A DNA stretch of 64,000 bases from Eisenbergiella tayi. Its GTDB lineage: Bacteria > Bacillota > Clostridia > Lachnospirales > Lachnospiraceae. The DNA lies in contig NZ_MPDJ01000015.1 of assembly GCF_001881565.1 (NCBI RefSeq), positions 1-64,000 on the forward strand, given 5' to 3'. The notes beneath the pieces were generated by a model that saw only the letters and a list, made by a program, of their open reading frames with translations, made no database searches and was not told the origin of the DNA. Shown in pieces: positions 16,863 through 24,970 of the stretch. Numbering within the stretch: the stretch's first letter is position 1; each line of letters begins with the position of its first letter. The position numbers were made by a program, and so were the translations under genes.

Positions 16863-17498
16863 ATGGAGAAAATAATTATTACCATTGCCCGCCAATATGG
16901 CAGCGGCGGCCGTACTGTGGGAAAAATGCTGGCAGAACGCCTGCAGATCCCATACTATGACCGGGAAATCATCTCAATGGCCTCCGAAGACAGCGGCATC
17001 AATGCCGCCCTGTTCCAGGATGAAAAAAAAGTACACAGCCTGCGCGCCCTGCTGACGGGCGGATATCACAGCAATAAGCTGCTCTCCCCGGAAAGCGCCG
17101 GCTTCACAAAAGACGATAACCTGTTCACCTACCAGGCCAAGATTATCCGCCAGCTGGCAGAAGAAGGTTCCTGCGTCCTGATCGGACGCTGCGCCGACCA
17201 TGTCCTGAAGGAAATGCCCGGTGTTGTCCGCGTGTTTGTCCATGCCCCGGCAGACTTCTGTCTCCGTGAGGCCATGAAGGTCAACAGCCAGCCTGAAAAT
17301 GAGGTGGTGAAGCTCATTGCCAAAACGGACGACTACAGAGCTCGTTATTATAAGTACTATACCGGAAAAGAATGGAAGGATGCCCTGAATTATGATCTGT
17401 CCCTGGACAGCTCCAGGCTGGGCTTCGACGGTACTGTGGAGGCAATATTGGCCTACATTGAGGTACGTAAGAAATTCGATCCGCAGATGCAGGGATAA
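16863..17498 (+). CDS. Cytidylate kinase-like family protein
   Basis: 211 residues of the second cytidylate-kinase-like family. It starts with the P-loop variant ARQYGSGGRTVGKMLAERL and continues with YYDREIISMAS, the CVLIGRCADHVL strand and a C-terminal lid helix region with RARYYKYYTGKEW. True CMP kinase is a separate gene in such genomes, so this paralogue may phosphorylate something else. It stands 26 bp behind livF with GGGGG before its start and is closed by a terminator, so it is expressed with the transporter. Its 3' two thirds were later copied to 19355-19774. Confidence 0.85.
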   Translation: MEKIIITIARQYGSGGRTVGKMLAERLQIPYYDREIISMASEDSGINAALFQDEKKVHSLRALLTGGYHSNKLLSPESAGFTKDDNLFTYQAKIIRQLAEEGSCVLIGRCADHVLKEMPGVVRVFVHAPADFCLREAMKVNSQPENEVVKLIAKTDDYRARYYKYYTGKEWKDALNYDLSLDSSRLGFDGTVEAILAYIEVRKKFDPQMQG

Positions 17499-17534
17499 CG
17501 GTAATTTTTAAATTCAGAGTATAAATTTTACAGC

Positions 17535-17584
17535 AGCCCCGGTCATGATTTCTCTTCATGTCCGGGGCTACTGGTTAGTTTTTT
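17535..17584 (+). terminator. Terminator of the liv operon
   Basis: AGCCCCGG pairs with CCGGGGCT around a 19-base loop, followed after a few bases by TTTTTT. It ends livKHMGF and the kinase-like gene and also faces the convergent Rpn gene. Confidence 0.8.
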
Positions 17585-17603
17585 AGAGAAAGGAATAGTA
17601 TCA

Positions 17604-18518
17604 CTATACTTTATCCGGAGCTATCCTACGCTCAAATTCCTCTATTGTCTCGGCTTTTGCGGCTAATTTCAGCCATTTGCTGAGGATTTCAGAATCATGC
17701 TGATCTAATATCTTTTGCCTTAACTGTTCTGAGACCTTTCCTGTTTCTTCCAATAGTTCCAAAATAGAAGCCGCTTTTCCTTGTTCAATGCCTTGTTCAA
17801 TGCCTTGTTCAATGCCTTTTTCGATTCCAATCTCAAGAATATTCATCTTCACAGCCTCCCATTCTTCCGATTGCTTCACTTCATTCACTATCTTGTCCAG
17901 GCTTTGTATCCTTTTATCATTTACGATTATTTCCGGATTATCCAAAGTCGTATTTTTCATGTACTGCAGGAGACTGATTAATTCAGGCCTTCCATTCCTG
18001 CTCGTCATATTCAGAAAAATCTTTTTTGTTCCGTCGTCCAGATGCAGCCCCGGTACTTCTTCACATTGTTCTGTAAATGTATACATGGCTGAATCACATC
18101 GGAATATATCATCGCGGGTAATAAAAATAATAATTGTGGACGGCAGATGTTTATATTTCGTCTTCTTTCCCGATTTTAACACTGGTGTATCCAGAAGTCC
18201 CTGATAAAAACGAGATCTCTTTCTTAAATTATCCTGCTTTGCATCATTCTGCATTTCCGTATTAATGTGACGGTTCTGTTCATCACGTGCCCAGGCATCC
18301 AGGCGTATGGCACGTTTCCCTGATTTATTCAGGACTACCTGCTCCACCTTTACCTCCTTCAGCCTCAGATCCGGCTCATCAAGGATGATGCTCAGAGTGT
18401 TTTCGTAAGCTGTCTTGTTCTTCATAACGGACAGAAACAGGGCAAAATCACTCAGGTTAAACGTATAATCCTCCGGCAGAGCCTCCAGGATTGTTTTGTT
18501 ACTGCTATTTTCGTTCAT
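17604..18518 (-). CDS. Rpn/PD-(D/E)XK nuclease family transposase, copy A
   Basis: 304 residues, the recombination-promoting nuclease family often annotated as PD-(D/E)XK transposase. The catalytic core is visible as D74 (IRLDAWA) and E88-x-Q90 (NTEMQ), the latter in place of ExK. The N-terminus PEDYTFNLSDFALFLSVMKNK is typical. A C-terminal helical part contains a fourfold tandem of the IE(K/Q)G unit near residues 232-247, then KAASILELLEETGK. Members promote RecA-independent recombination and often exist in many copies per genome. A close paralogue is at 19877. The gene faces the liv operon. Confidence 0.88.
   Translation of the reverse strand: MNENSSNKTILEALPEDYTFNLSDFALFLSVMKNKTAYENTLSIILDEPDLRLKEVKVEQVVLNKSGKRAIRLDAWARDEQNRHINTEMQNDAKQDNLRKRSRFYQGLLDTPVLKSGKKTKYKHLPSTIIIFITRDDIFRCDSAMYTFTEQCEEVPGLHLDDGTKKIFLNMTSRNGRPELISLLQYMKNTTLDNPEIIVNDKRIQSLDKIVNEVKQSEEWEAVKMNILEIGIEKGIEQGIEQGIEQGKAASILELLEETGKVSEQLRQKILDQHDSEILSKWLKLAAKAETIEEFERRIAPDKV
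17779..17814. repeat. Three 12-bp tandem repeats inside the Rpn gene
   Basis: CCTTGTTCAATG is repeated three times in a row and encodes IEQG units on the minus strand. The duplicated gene at 19877 lacks exactly these 36 bp, showing expansion or contraction after the duplication. Confidence 0.9.
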
Positions 18519-18891
18519 AGGCGTTCCTCTCTTTCATTTACGCAGAAAGAAGACACGCCGTTTCTCCTCCCTGCTTATTTTGTTGTCAGCAAGGAGTTCA
18601 TGCATAAAACATGCATTAGATACCGTCCGGCAGTCGATTCACTGCTGCGGCACGGTTCAGAATCTTTCAGAAAATCAGATGGGGTGAATTCATTGCCTGT
18701 ATAAATTTTAGCATACCAAAATAAGCTGTGCAACGATATTTAAAACATAATTTTATTCAATATATAATTATCATACAGCACAGAAACAGCATATAAAGCA
18801 GAAAGCTTTATTGCCCTTCCTCCAATACACCTGTATACTGTATGTAGTAGAAAAGTACAGCCCTTCAGGAGGACAGCCTACGATTTATTTC
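18519..18891. other. Intergenic region between Rpn copy A and the chimeric GNAT gene
   Basis: 373 bp between divergent genes, repeated at 20759-21168. It holds two ATGCAT motifs (18600-18605, 18611-18616) and an AT-rich stretch around 18700-18790, but no convincing promoter. A 63-codon + strand frame from 18496 is identical in both copies; I consider it non-coding because it has no ribosome-binding site and overlaps the Rpn start. Confidence 0.5.
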
Positions 18892-19326
18892 ATGGAGAAT
18901 AATATTGTCATACGCAGGATGCAGGAAACGGATCCGCAGATTTTCAGCGATGAAGAGTGTGCGCAGGACTGGCATGCTTCGCCTGAAAAATATGATATTT
19001 CTTGTAAAAAAAATGATAGAACTAAAATAGGCACCTGTGGATTTCACTGTTGGAACAAGGAAAAATCCAGTGCAGAAGTTGGATATGACTTAAAAGAAGC
19101 ATTTTGGGGAAATGACCATATGCAGGAAGCATTGAAAGAAATAATAGCATTTGCTGCTAAAAGTATGAATATCAAGAGAATAGATGCAGTTATTTATGTA
19201 GAAAATCCTAAATCAATTTCAGTTGTAGAACGATTGGGTTTCTCCTTTGATGGTAAAATAAAGAATGAAATTTTTAGAGATTCGGAGTATTTACATCGTA
19301 TCTATTCGATTTACTGCACAAAATAA
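18892..19326 (+). CDS. Chimeric GNAT acetyltransferase-like gene
   Basis: 144 residues if started at ATG 18892. Residues 1-36 (NNIVIRRMQETDPQIF and onward) match the start of the GNAT gene at 21169. From 18999 on the DNA changes to AT-rich sequence that encodes the C-terminal two thirds of a different, RimJ/RimL-type GNAT (GYDLKEAFWGNDHMQEAL, IYVENPKSISVVERLGF). The fusion is in frame. The ancestral start codon, ATG in the other copy (21169), is ACG here (18880), leaving AGGAGG 19 bases from the remaining ATG. In the CoA-binding loop WGND the usual second glycine is missing. It may be a decaying gene. Confidence 0.6.
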   Translation: MENNIVIRRMQETDPQIFSDEECAQDWHASPEKYDISCKKNDRTKIGTCGFHCWNKEKSSAEVGYDLKEAFWGNDHMQEALKEIIAFAAKSMNIKRIDAVIYVENPKSISVVERLGFSFDGKIKNEIFRDSEYLHRIYSIYCTK

Positions 19327-19354
19327 GCATAATTCTTGTGTTTGACTGCGCAAT
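18999..19354 (+). other. 356-bp AT-rich segment between duplicated copies
   Basis: This sequence is absent from both repeat units. Its first 330 bases complete the chimeric GNAT frame; the rest is non-coding and joins directly to the truncated kinase copy. Its low GC contrasts with the flanks. It marks the duplication junction and may be foreign DNA. Confidence 0.7.
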
Positions 19355-19774
19355 GCTGCTCTTCCCGGAAAGCGCCGGCTTTACAAAAGACGATAACCTG
19401 TTCACCTACCAGGCCAAGATTCTCCGCCAGCTGGCGGAGAAAGGCTCCTGCGTCCTGATCGGACGCTGCGCCGACCATGTGCTGAAGGAAATGCCCGGCA
19501 TGGTCCGTGTATTTGTCCATGCCCCGGCAGACTTCTGCCTCCGGGAGGCCATGAAGGTCAACAGCCAGCCTGAAAATGAGGTGGTGAAGCTCATTGCCGA
19601 AACGGACACTACAGAGCTCGTTATTATAAGTACTATACCGGAAAAGAATGGAAGTATGACCTGAATTATGATCTGTCCCTGGACAGCTCCAGGTTGGGCT
19701 TCAACGATACTGTGGAGGCAATATTGGCCTATATTGAGGTACGTAAGAAATCCGATCCGCAGATGCAGGATTAA
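19355..19774 (+). pseudogene. Truncated, frameshifted copy of the cytidylate kinase-like gene
   Basis: Matches the 3' two thirds of the gene at 16863, beginning at the SPESAGFTKDD region. The first 70 or so codons are missing, and one base is lost in the GACGACTAC region (here GACACTAC, near 19607), which shifts the frame. Further substitutions follow. It was created by the tandem duplication and has no start or ribosome-binding site of its own. Confidence 0.9.
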
Positions 19775-19810
19775 CGGGATATCTGAAATTTTAGAGCATA
19801 AATATTACAC

Positions 19811-19862
19811 AGCCCCGGCCATGAATTCTCTTCATGTCCGGGGGCTGTTGGTTGGCTTTTAG
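19811..19862 (+). terminator. Duplicated copy of the liv terminator
   Basis: AGCCCCGG pairs with CCGGGGGCT and a T-run follows. It is the duplicate of the terminator at 17535 and now follows only a pseudogene. Confidence 0.75.
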
Positions 19863-19876
19863 AAAAAGGGATATTA

Positions 19877-20758
19877 TCACGTAGCTTTATCAGGAGCTAT
19901 CCTACGCTCAAATTCCTCTATCGACTCGGCTTTTGCGGCCAGCTTCAGCCATTTGCTGAGGGTTTCAGAGTCATGCTGAGCTAATATCTTTTGCTTTAAC
20001 TGTTCTGAGACCTTCCCTGTTTCTTCCAACAATTCCAAAATAGAAGCCGCTTTTCCTTTTTCGATTCCAATCTCAAGAATATTCATCTTCACAGCCTCCC
20101 ATTCTTCCGATTGCTTCACTTCATTCACTATCCTGTCCAGACTTTGTATCCTTTTATCCTTTACGATTATTTCCGGATTATCCAAAGTCGTATTTTTCAT
20201 GTACTGCAGGAGGCTGATTAATTCAGGCCTTCCATTCCTGCTCGTCATATTCAGAAAAATCTTTTTTGTTCCGTCATCCAGATGCAGCCCCGGTACTTCC
20301 TCACATTGCTCGGTAAATGTATACATGGCTGAATCATATCGGAATATATCATCATGGGTAATAAAAATAATAATTGTGGACGGCAGATGCTTATATTTCG
20401 TCTTCTTTCCCGATTTTAATACCGGTGTATCCAGAAGTCCCTGATAAAAACGGGATCTCTTTCTTAAATTATCCTGTTTTGCATCATTCTGCATTTCCGT
20501 ATTAATGTGACGGTTCTGTTCATCACGCGCCCAGGCATCCAGACGTATGGCACGTTTCCCTGATTTATTCAGGACTACCTGCTCCACCTTTACCTCCTTC
20601 AGCTTCAGATCCGGCTCATCAAGGATGATGCTCAGAGTGTTTTCGTAAGCTGTCTTGTTCTTCATAACAGACAGAAACAGGGCAAAATCACTCAGATTAA
20701 ACGCATAATCCTCCGGCAGGGCCTCCAGGGTTATTTTGTTACTGCTATTTTCGTTCAT
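19877..20758 (-). CDS. Rpn/PD-(D/E)XK nuclease family transposase, copy B
   Basis: 293 residues, a near-identical paralogue of copy A with about a dozen substitutions. The catalytic D and ExQ residues are unchanged. It lacks the 12 residues of the IEQG tandem and ends in DKAT instead of DKV. Both copies are intact, with no premature stop, which suggests either very recent duplication or retained function. Confidence 0.88.
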   Translation of the reverse strand: MNENSSNKITLEALPEDYAFNLSDFALFLSVMKNKTAYENTLSIILDEPDLKLKEVKVEQVVLNKSGKRAIRLDAWARDEQNRHINTEMQNDAKQDNLRKRSRFYQGLLDTPVLKSGKKTKYKHLPSTIIIFITHDDIFRYDSAMYTFTEQCEEVPGLHLDDGTKKIFLNMTSRNGRPELISLLQYMKNTTLDNPEIIVKDKRIQSLDRIVNEVKQSEEWEAVKMNILEIGIEKGKAASILELLEETGKVSEQLKQKILAQHDSETLSKWLKLAAKAESIEEFERRIAPDKAT

Positions 20759-21168
20759 AGGCGTTCCTCTCTTTCATTTACGCAGAAAGAAGACACGCCG
20801 TTTCTCCTCCCTGCTTATTTTGTTGTCAGCAAGGAGTTCATGCATAAAACATGCATTAGATACCGTCCGGCAGTCGATTCACTGCTGCGGCACGGTTCAG
20901 AATCTTTCAGAAAATCAGATGGGGTGAATTCATTGCCTGTATAAATTCTAGCATATCAAAATAAGCTATGCAACGATATTTAAAACATAATTTTATCCAA
21001 TATATAATTGTCGTTACTGTGCATTTACTGCACAGTACTGAGTGAACAGTAACTAATTGTCATACAGCACAGAAACACCATATAAAGCAGAAAGCTTTAT
21101 TGCTCTTCCTCCGATACACCTGTATACTGTATGTAGCAGAAAAGTACAGCCCTTCAGGAGGACAGCCT
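20759..21168. other. Intergenic region, copy 2, carrying a 41-bp insertion
   Basis: Duplicate of 18519-18879 between the Rpn gene and a GNAT gene. The only large difference is the small element at 21013-21053. No clear promoter is seen. Confidence 0.5.
21005..21061. mobile_element. 41-bp element with 8-bp inverted ends and 8-bp target duplication
   Basis: The 41 bp at 21013-21053 begin GTTACTGT and end ACAGTAAC (perfect 8-bp inverted ends) and contain an inner palindrome ACTGTGCA / TGCACAGT. They are flanked on both sides by TAATTGTC (21005-21012 and 21054-21061). Copy 1 of the duplication has a single TAATTATC at the matching place, so it shows the empty site. This is the structure expected from transposition, either a minimal MITE or what was left after a larger insertion lost its middle. 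Confidence 0.75.
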
Positions 21169-21693
21169 ATGATTTATTTCATGAAGAATAATATTGTCAT
21201 ACGCAGGATGCAGGATACGGATCCGCAAATTTTCAGTAATGAAGAATGTGCGCAGGGCTGGCATGCTTCGCCCCAAAAATATGATATGCGCATTTCAGAT
21301 GAAAAAAAGGGAATCTCTGTCGCACTTACAGCAGAATATCAGAATCATCCTGCCGGCTATATAAATGTATACTGGAATTGTACCGCCGGACCTTTTGCAG
21401 ATAAAAACATTCCTGAAATAGTGGATTTCGGCGTTCTGGAAAAATACCGTAATAAAGGAATCGGAGGTCTGCTTATGGACACGGCAGAAAAAATAGTACT
21501 CACCCGTTCCAAAATTGTATGTATTGGAGTCGGCCTTCATGCAGGGTATGGCAGTGCCCAGCGCATGTATGTAAAAAGAGGATACATACCGGATGGCTCA
21601 GGGGTATGGTATCGGGATCAGATTTGTACACCATATGGTGATTGCTGTAACGATGATGACCTGGTTTTATATTTGAGTAAGGAACTGGATTGA
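21169..21693 (+). CDS. GNAT family N-acetyltransferase
   Basis: 174 residues, complete GNAT fold. The acetyl-CoA loop is VLEKYRNKGIGGLLMDTA (about residues 90-107), followed by the C-terminal GLHAGYGSAQRMYVKRGY element. AGGAGG lies 7 bases before ATG 21169. The substrate is not known. Its first 120 bp are the right end of the duplicated unit, so this is the donor of the chimeric gene's N-terminus. Confidence 0.85.
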   Translation: MIYFMKNNIVIRRMQDTDPQIFSNEECAQGWHASPQKYDMRISDEKKGISVALTAEYQNHPAGYINVYWNCTAGPFADKNIPEIVDFGVLEKYRNKGIGGLLMDTAEKIVLTRSKIVCIGVGLHAGYGSAQRMYVKRGYIPDGSGVWYRDQICTPYGDCCNDDDLVLYLSKELD

Positions 21694-21818
21694 TTTTAGA
21701 AAACTGTATTTATTTTGTAATGTTTAATGCATTATACTGTGAAAACACCTTCAAAATACTGACTATTTTTTCACATTAAGAAAACTAAAACAAAAAAGTC
21801 AAAATCATAGGAGATAAA

Positions 21819-22601
21819 ATGATAGGAATATATGATTGCTTTGGCTATGGTACAGGTTATGAAGTGTCATTTGAAGAAAGATATAAATTGATTAAAAATG
21901 CCGGTTTTGATTGTGTGATGCTCTGGTGGAGTGATAAATTTGGCAGAGGTATGGGTTATCAAAAAGATGTTCGATATGCAAGAAAGGCAGGATTACATAT
22001 AGAAAATATCCATACACCAGTTCATGAACAAAACTGTTTATCTTTAGATAATTTAGATGGAGATAGTGTATTTCAAACTTATTTACAATGTGTAAAAGAT
22101 TGCTTCGAATATAATATACCAACAATGGTTATTCATTTGCCAAATGATGAGAGTCCAATAAACAATTTAGGTATCAAAAGACTGGAAAAGATTATTAGCG
22201 AGGCCGAAAAGCTGGATGTCAATATTGCCTTTGAAAATCTGTGTAATATTCAAAATCTCGAGTTGGTATTAGGTGTATTCCACTCAAAGAATGCAGGGTT
22301 TTGTTATGATAGCTGCCATCATATGAACTACGCACCTAAAAATGATTTACTGAAACGATATGGAAAGCGCTTAATGGCATTGCACTTGCAAGATAATGGC
22401 GGAAAGCATAATCAACATCAATTGCCGTTTGATGGGAATATAGATTGGGTTAATGTTATGAAAGCAATAGCACTTACTGGTTATCAAGGTGCCACAACCT
22501 TGGAACCTATGAATTGGGATTATGAGAACCTGTCAATTCAGCAGTTTTTAAACTTAGCTTATCAAAAAGCGAAAAAAATTGATGAGATGAGAATGGCATA
22601 A
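21819..22601 (+). CDS. Sugar phosphate isomerase/epimerase family TIM-barrel protein
   Basis: 260 residues of the xylose isomerase-like TIM barrel (AP endonuclease family 2). Metal-site strands are visible: IENIHTPVHE, MVIHLPND, IAFENL (Glu), CYDSCHHM, LHLQDNGGKHNQHQ and TTLEPM (Glu). Such enzymes isomerise or epimerise sugars, often inositol or ketose derivatives. The DNA is clearly more AT-rich than the surrounding housekeeping genes, suggesting transfer. AGGAGA stands before the ATG. No partner genes for a sugar pathway are adjacent. Confidence 0.82.
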   Translation: MIGIYDCFGYGTGYEVSFEERYKLIKNAGFDCVMLWWSDKFGRGMGYQKDVRYARKAGLHIENIHTPVHEQNCLSLDNLDGDSVFQTYLQCVKDCFEYNIPTMVIHLPNDESPINNLGIKRLEKIISEAEKLDVNIAFENLCNIQNLELVLGVFHSKNAGFCYDSCHHMNYAPKNDLLKRYGKRLMALHLQDNGGKHNQHQLPFDGNIDWVNVMKAIALTGYQGATTLEPMNWDYENLSIQQFLNLAYQKAKKIDEMRMA

Positions 22602-22655
22602 ACTTTAATTTTTTTATAGTTTAGGAGATTTCCAATAAGTAAGAATCACAATTAT

Positions 22656-22698
22656 CGCCGCAGTGATAAGTATGCTTCTCATTGTCTAGCCTGCGGCG
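22656..22698. repeat. Small inverted repeat
   Basis: CGCCGCAG (22656-22663) and CTGCGGCG (22691-22698) form an 8-bp GC stem around a 27-base loop behind the isomerase gene. No T-run follows; it may be a weak transcript end. Confidence 0.4.
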
Positions 22699-22772
22699 CA
22701 AAATGATACCCAGCTTTACAAAATATTTTTGCTGTATAACCAATAAAAAATATACTTTATAAGAGGATAAAA

Positions 22773-23623
22773 ATGTTACTTAATCAAATCTATCATTCAG
22801 AGATACCTTTATTTCTCAGGGAATTCTCAGCCACAGATGCATTGCTGCGCCTGAAGTCAATAGGTATGGACTGCGGTTGTGAGTATTAATTTATCAATCC
22901 GGTCAGCTTATGCAGTTACTAAAAAAATACGCAATTTCTTTGGAGGAGGTCTGTAATTACCATATATATCCTATAGCGGATAATAATTCTCCAAAGCTGT
23001 CGGCTGACAGGCTGGAATATTCGTTTCGAAAATTTCGGAGTTTCGGTTTAAAATCATTAAATGATATTATTTCTTATTATTCGGATCTTATCATTGGGAT
23101 GAATGAAGATCAGGAAAATGAAATTATGTTTACATCTTCAGAACTTGCATTGGACTTTTCTTTATGTTCTCTGAAAAATTCAATAAATGACGTATCTGAT
23201 GATGATCGCTTCGCTATGAAATTCCTTGCAGATATTCTCCATTATGCATTAAATAGAGAAATTCTTACCCGGGAAGATTTATATACCACTGAATCCCAGG
23301 TTATATCTAAATTAATGTCTGTTCAGGAAACAAAAAAAGCCTGGGAAATATTTAGAAATCTTTCCCGGACAAAACGTACTTTAGATAATCCCTGCCATAA
23401 CAATTCTCTTCCTCAAAACATTGTTCCATCCCCTTTTTCTCAGTCAGATTTATCGCCTTCACCTGGTTGGATAACTCTGTCCGCTAAAAAACGATACATT
23501 AATCCCTACGTCCAATCCCACGGACGTATAATGGAAATATCAGATAAACTAAATCAGGAGATACAAAAATTTCTTGACCTGAAAATGGATTATTGGATAA
23601 CAGCCACAACAGATATTCCATAG
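22773..23623 (+). pseudogene. HD-domain hydrolase gene with internal deletion
   Basis: A 38-codon frame (22773-22889: MLLNQIYHSEIPLFL to GMDCGCEY) resembles the start of a family of HD-domain proteins. After 20 bp a second frame (22910-23623, 237 codons) continues like their C-terminal half (SLEEVCNYHIYPIADNNSPKL, LSADRLEYSF, EDLYTTE). The middle with the HD metal-binding motif is missing. The second frame could still be translated from ATG 22910 but lacks a good ribosome-binding site. The assignment comes from memory of the family and needs a search. Confidence 0.5.
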
Positions 23624-23829
23624 CTTACTACAGAATAATCTCTCATAACAATGTCACAAAATCAGCAATTTAGCTCGCCAGATTTCTTCTTGGTTTTTCT
23701 TTACTTTTTTTCAAATCACTGATATAGTCATGCTTTGCAACCCTCAGTTGACTAAATATACGGTACTGCTTCTGGAATGCAACCACAGCTTTTGTTATCC
23801 TGAAACCACAAAATAAGGAGGTACTAATC

Positions 23830-24294
23830 ATGGATATTTCAGAAAAAATCTTAAAATTACGAAAAGCAAACAATTTAACGCAGGAGCAGCTGGCGGAACA
23901 GCTTCAGGTTTCCAGACAGGCGGTGTCCAAATGGGAATCAGGCCAGGCTATCCCCGAATCAGATAAGCTGCCGGCTCTGAGCGACTTATTTCATGTAACC
24001 ATTGACTACCTGCTGAGGCCGTCTGAAATTGATGAGCTTTCCATTAAAACGGAAATCCTGGAAAAACAGCAGAAGGAAATCATACGAAAGGAACGGAAGA
24101 AAGATACTTTTTACCATTGCTTATTCAGCTGTCTGGCAATTTATCTTGTAACCTTTGCCGTTTATTTAATCGGTCATTTTTATTTTGAAATCTGGAATCC
24201 TTCCGTTATTTTTGCTGAATTTCTGATTGCAACAGCTATTGCAATCTTTGTATGTCTCCGATTCCGCAGTAATAATGCGAAAGAATGCGAGTAA
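23830..24294 (+). CDS. XRE-family transcriptional regulator with membrane anchor
   Basis: 154 residues. Residues 5-60 form a Cro/CI-type helix-turn-helix (LTQEQLAEQLQVSRQAVSKWESGQAIPESDKL). A basic linker leads to two hydrophobic segments (about 98-117 and 125-143), so the protein sits in the membrane with its DNA-binding part inside. AAGGAGG precedes the ATG. Such proteins are usually autoregulators or act on a neighbouring gene. Another member is at 54038. Confidence 0.87.
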   Translation: MDISEKILKLRKANNLTQEQLAEQLQVSRQAVSKWESGQAIPESDKLPALSDLFHVTIDYLLRPSEIDELSIKTEILEKQQKEIIRKERKKDTFYHCLFSCLAIYLVTFAVYLIGHFYFEIWNPSVIFAEFLIATAIAIFVCLRFRSNNAKECE

Positions 24295-24409
24295 ATTTTT
24301 CTTAATCGGGAAAAGTTCCCCGCGGATTTGAAATACGATTGACTAAAGGCCATTGATACACAAAATCAGTCAAACTCAAAAATCGTTTCCTCCTGTGAGC
24401 ACAATGGTG

Positions 24410-24415
24410 TATAAT
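24410..24415 (+). promoter_or_regulatory. -10 element of the ACT-domain gene
   Basis: TATAAT 70 bp before the ACT gene in an otherwise non-coding 190-bp gap; no convincing -35 at 17 bp. Confidence 0.4.
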
Positions 24416-24484
24416 AGATATTGGTACGAATCTTTCTGCAAAGGACAGATTTACGTTGAGATACCAATTACCAGGAGGAAACAT

Positions 24485-24904
24485 ATGCTGAAACAATTAT
24501 CAATTTATGCCGAGAACAGAAAATCTACTTTAAAAAATATTACCGGAATCCTGGAAGCTGAGCAGATTAATATCCTCGGCTCCGTTACAAACGACAGTGC
24601 GGAATACGGCATTGTCCGCATGGTAGTGTCCGAACCGGATAAAGCCGCACAGGCTTTGGAAAAGGAAGGCTATCTCTGTAAGCTTACCGACGTGACCGGA
24701 GTGGAAGTAGCCGACGAAATCGGGAATCTGCATCATCTCCTGCAGGCGCTTTCGGAAAGCAATATTAATGTGGATTATGTTTATTTATCCTTTAACCGGA
24801 ACTCCGGAAAACCAATCCTTATTTTCCATACAGATGATATCACTGAAGTAGAGGCTTGTCTGACCACAAAAGGATTTACTGTGGTACAAGAAGGGCGTTT
24901 CTGA
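24485..24904 (+). CDS. Tandem ACT-domain protein
   Basis: 139 residues made of two ACT folds (about 1-68 and 70-138), starting LKQLSIYAENRKSTLKNITG. Free-standing ACT proteins bind amino acids and act as small sensors; similar ones occur in Clostridia beside aromatic amino acid genes, but none is nearby. The open frame starts at 24353, yet AGGAGG 6 bases before ATG 24485 fixes the start. A terminator follows and is shared with the convergent transglutaminase-like gene. Confidence 0.82.
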   Translation: MLKQLSIYAENRKSTLKNITGILEAEQINILGSVTNDSAEYGIVRMVVSEPDKAAQALEKEGYLCKLTDVTGVEVADEIGNLHHLLQALSESNINVDYVYLSFNRNSGKPILIFHTDDITEVEACLTTKGFTVVQEGRF

Positions 24905-24970
24905 CATACTTTTATCGTTAAATAATTAAGCCAAACTTCTGAGGTATATGCCATACCATTCCTTTCACGA

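Larger units (their letters stand above)
17078..18998. repeat. Tandem duplication, copy 1
   Basis: From GCTGCTC inside the kinase-like gene to TATGATAT inside a GNAT gene, this stretch recurs at 19355-21287. It spans the kinase 3' part, terminator, whole Rpn nuclease gene, its upstream region and the first codons of a GNAT gene. The copies are very similar by eye, with the main length differences being three 12-bp units missing and a 49-bp gain in copy 2. Confidence 0.93.
19355..21287. repeat. Tandem duplication, copy 2
   Basis: Second unit of the duplication, aligned to 17078-18998. It lacks the three 12-bp repeats in the Rpn gene and has gained a 49-bp insertion at 21013-21061. It runs into an intact GNAT gene, so this end probably preserves the ancestral right border. 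Confidence 0.93.

Noticed and set aside
17779-17814. Possible short CRISPR-like repeat
   Set aside because: The 12-bp units are contiguous without spacers and code for IEQG in the Rpn protein.
18496-18687. Identical 63-codon + strand frames here and at 20736-20927
   Set aside because: They are identical only because the region is duplicated; they overlap the Rpn start on the other strand and lack a ribosome-binding site.
23676-23800. Possible gene fragment on the minus strand (FSQLRVAKHDYISDLKKSKE)
   Set aside because: The basic peptide looks protein-like, but there is no start signal, the frame is short and I recognise no family.
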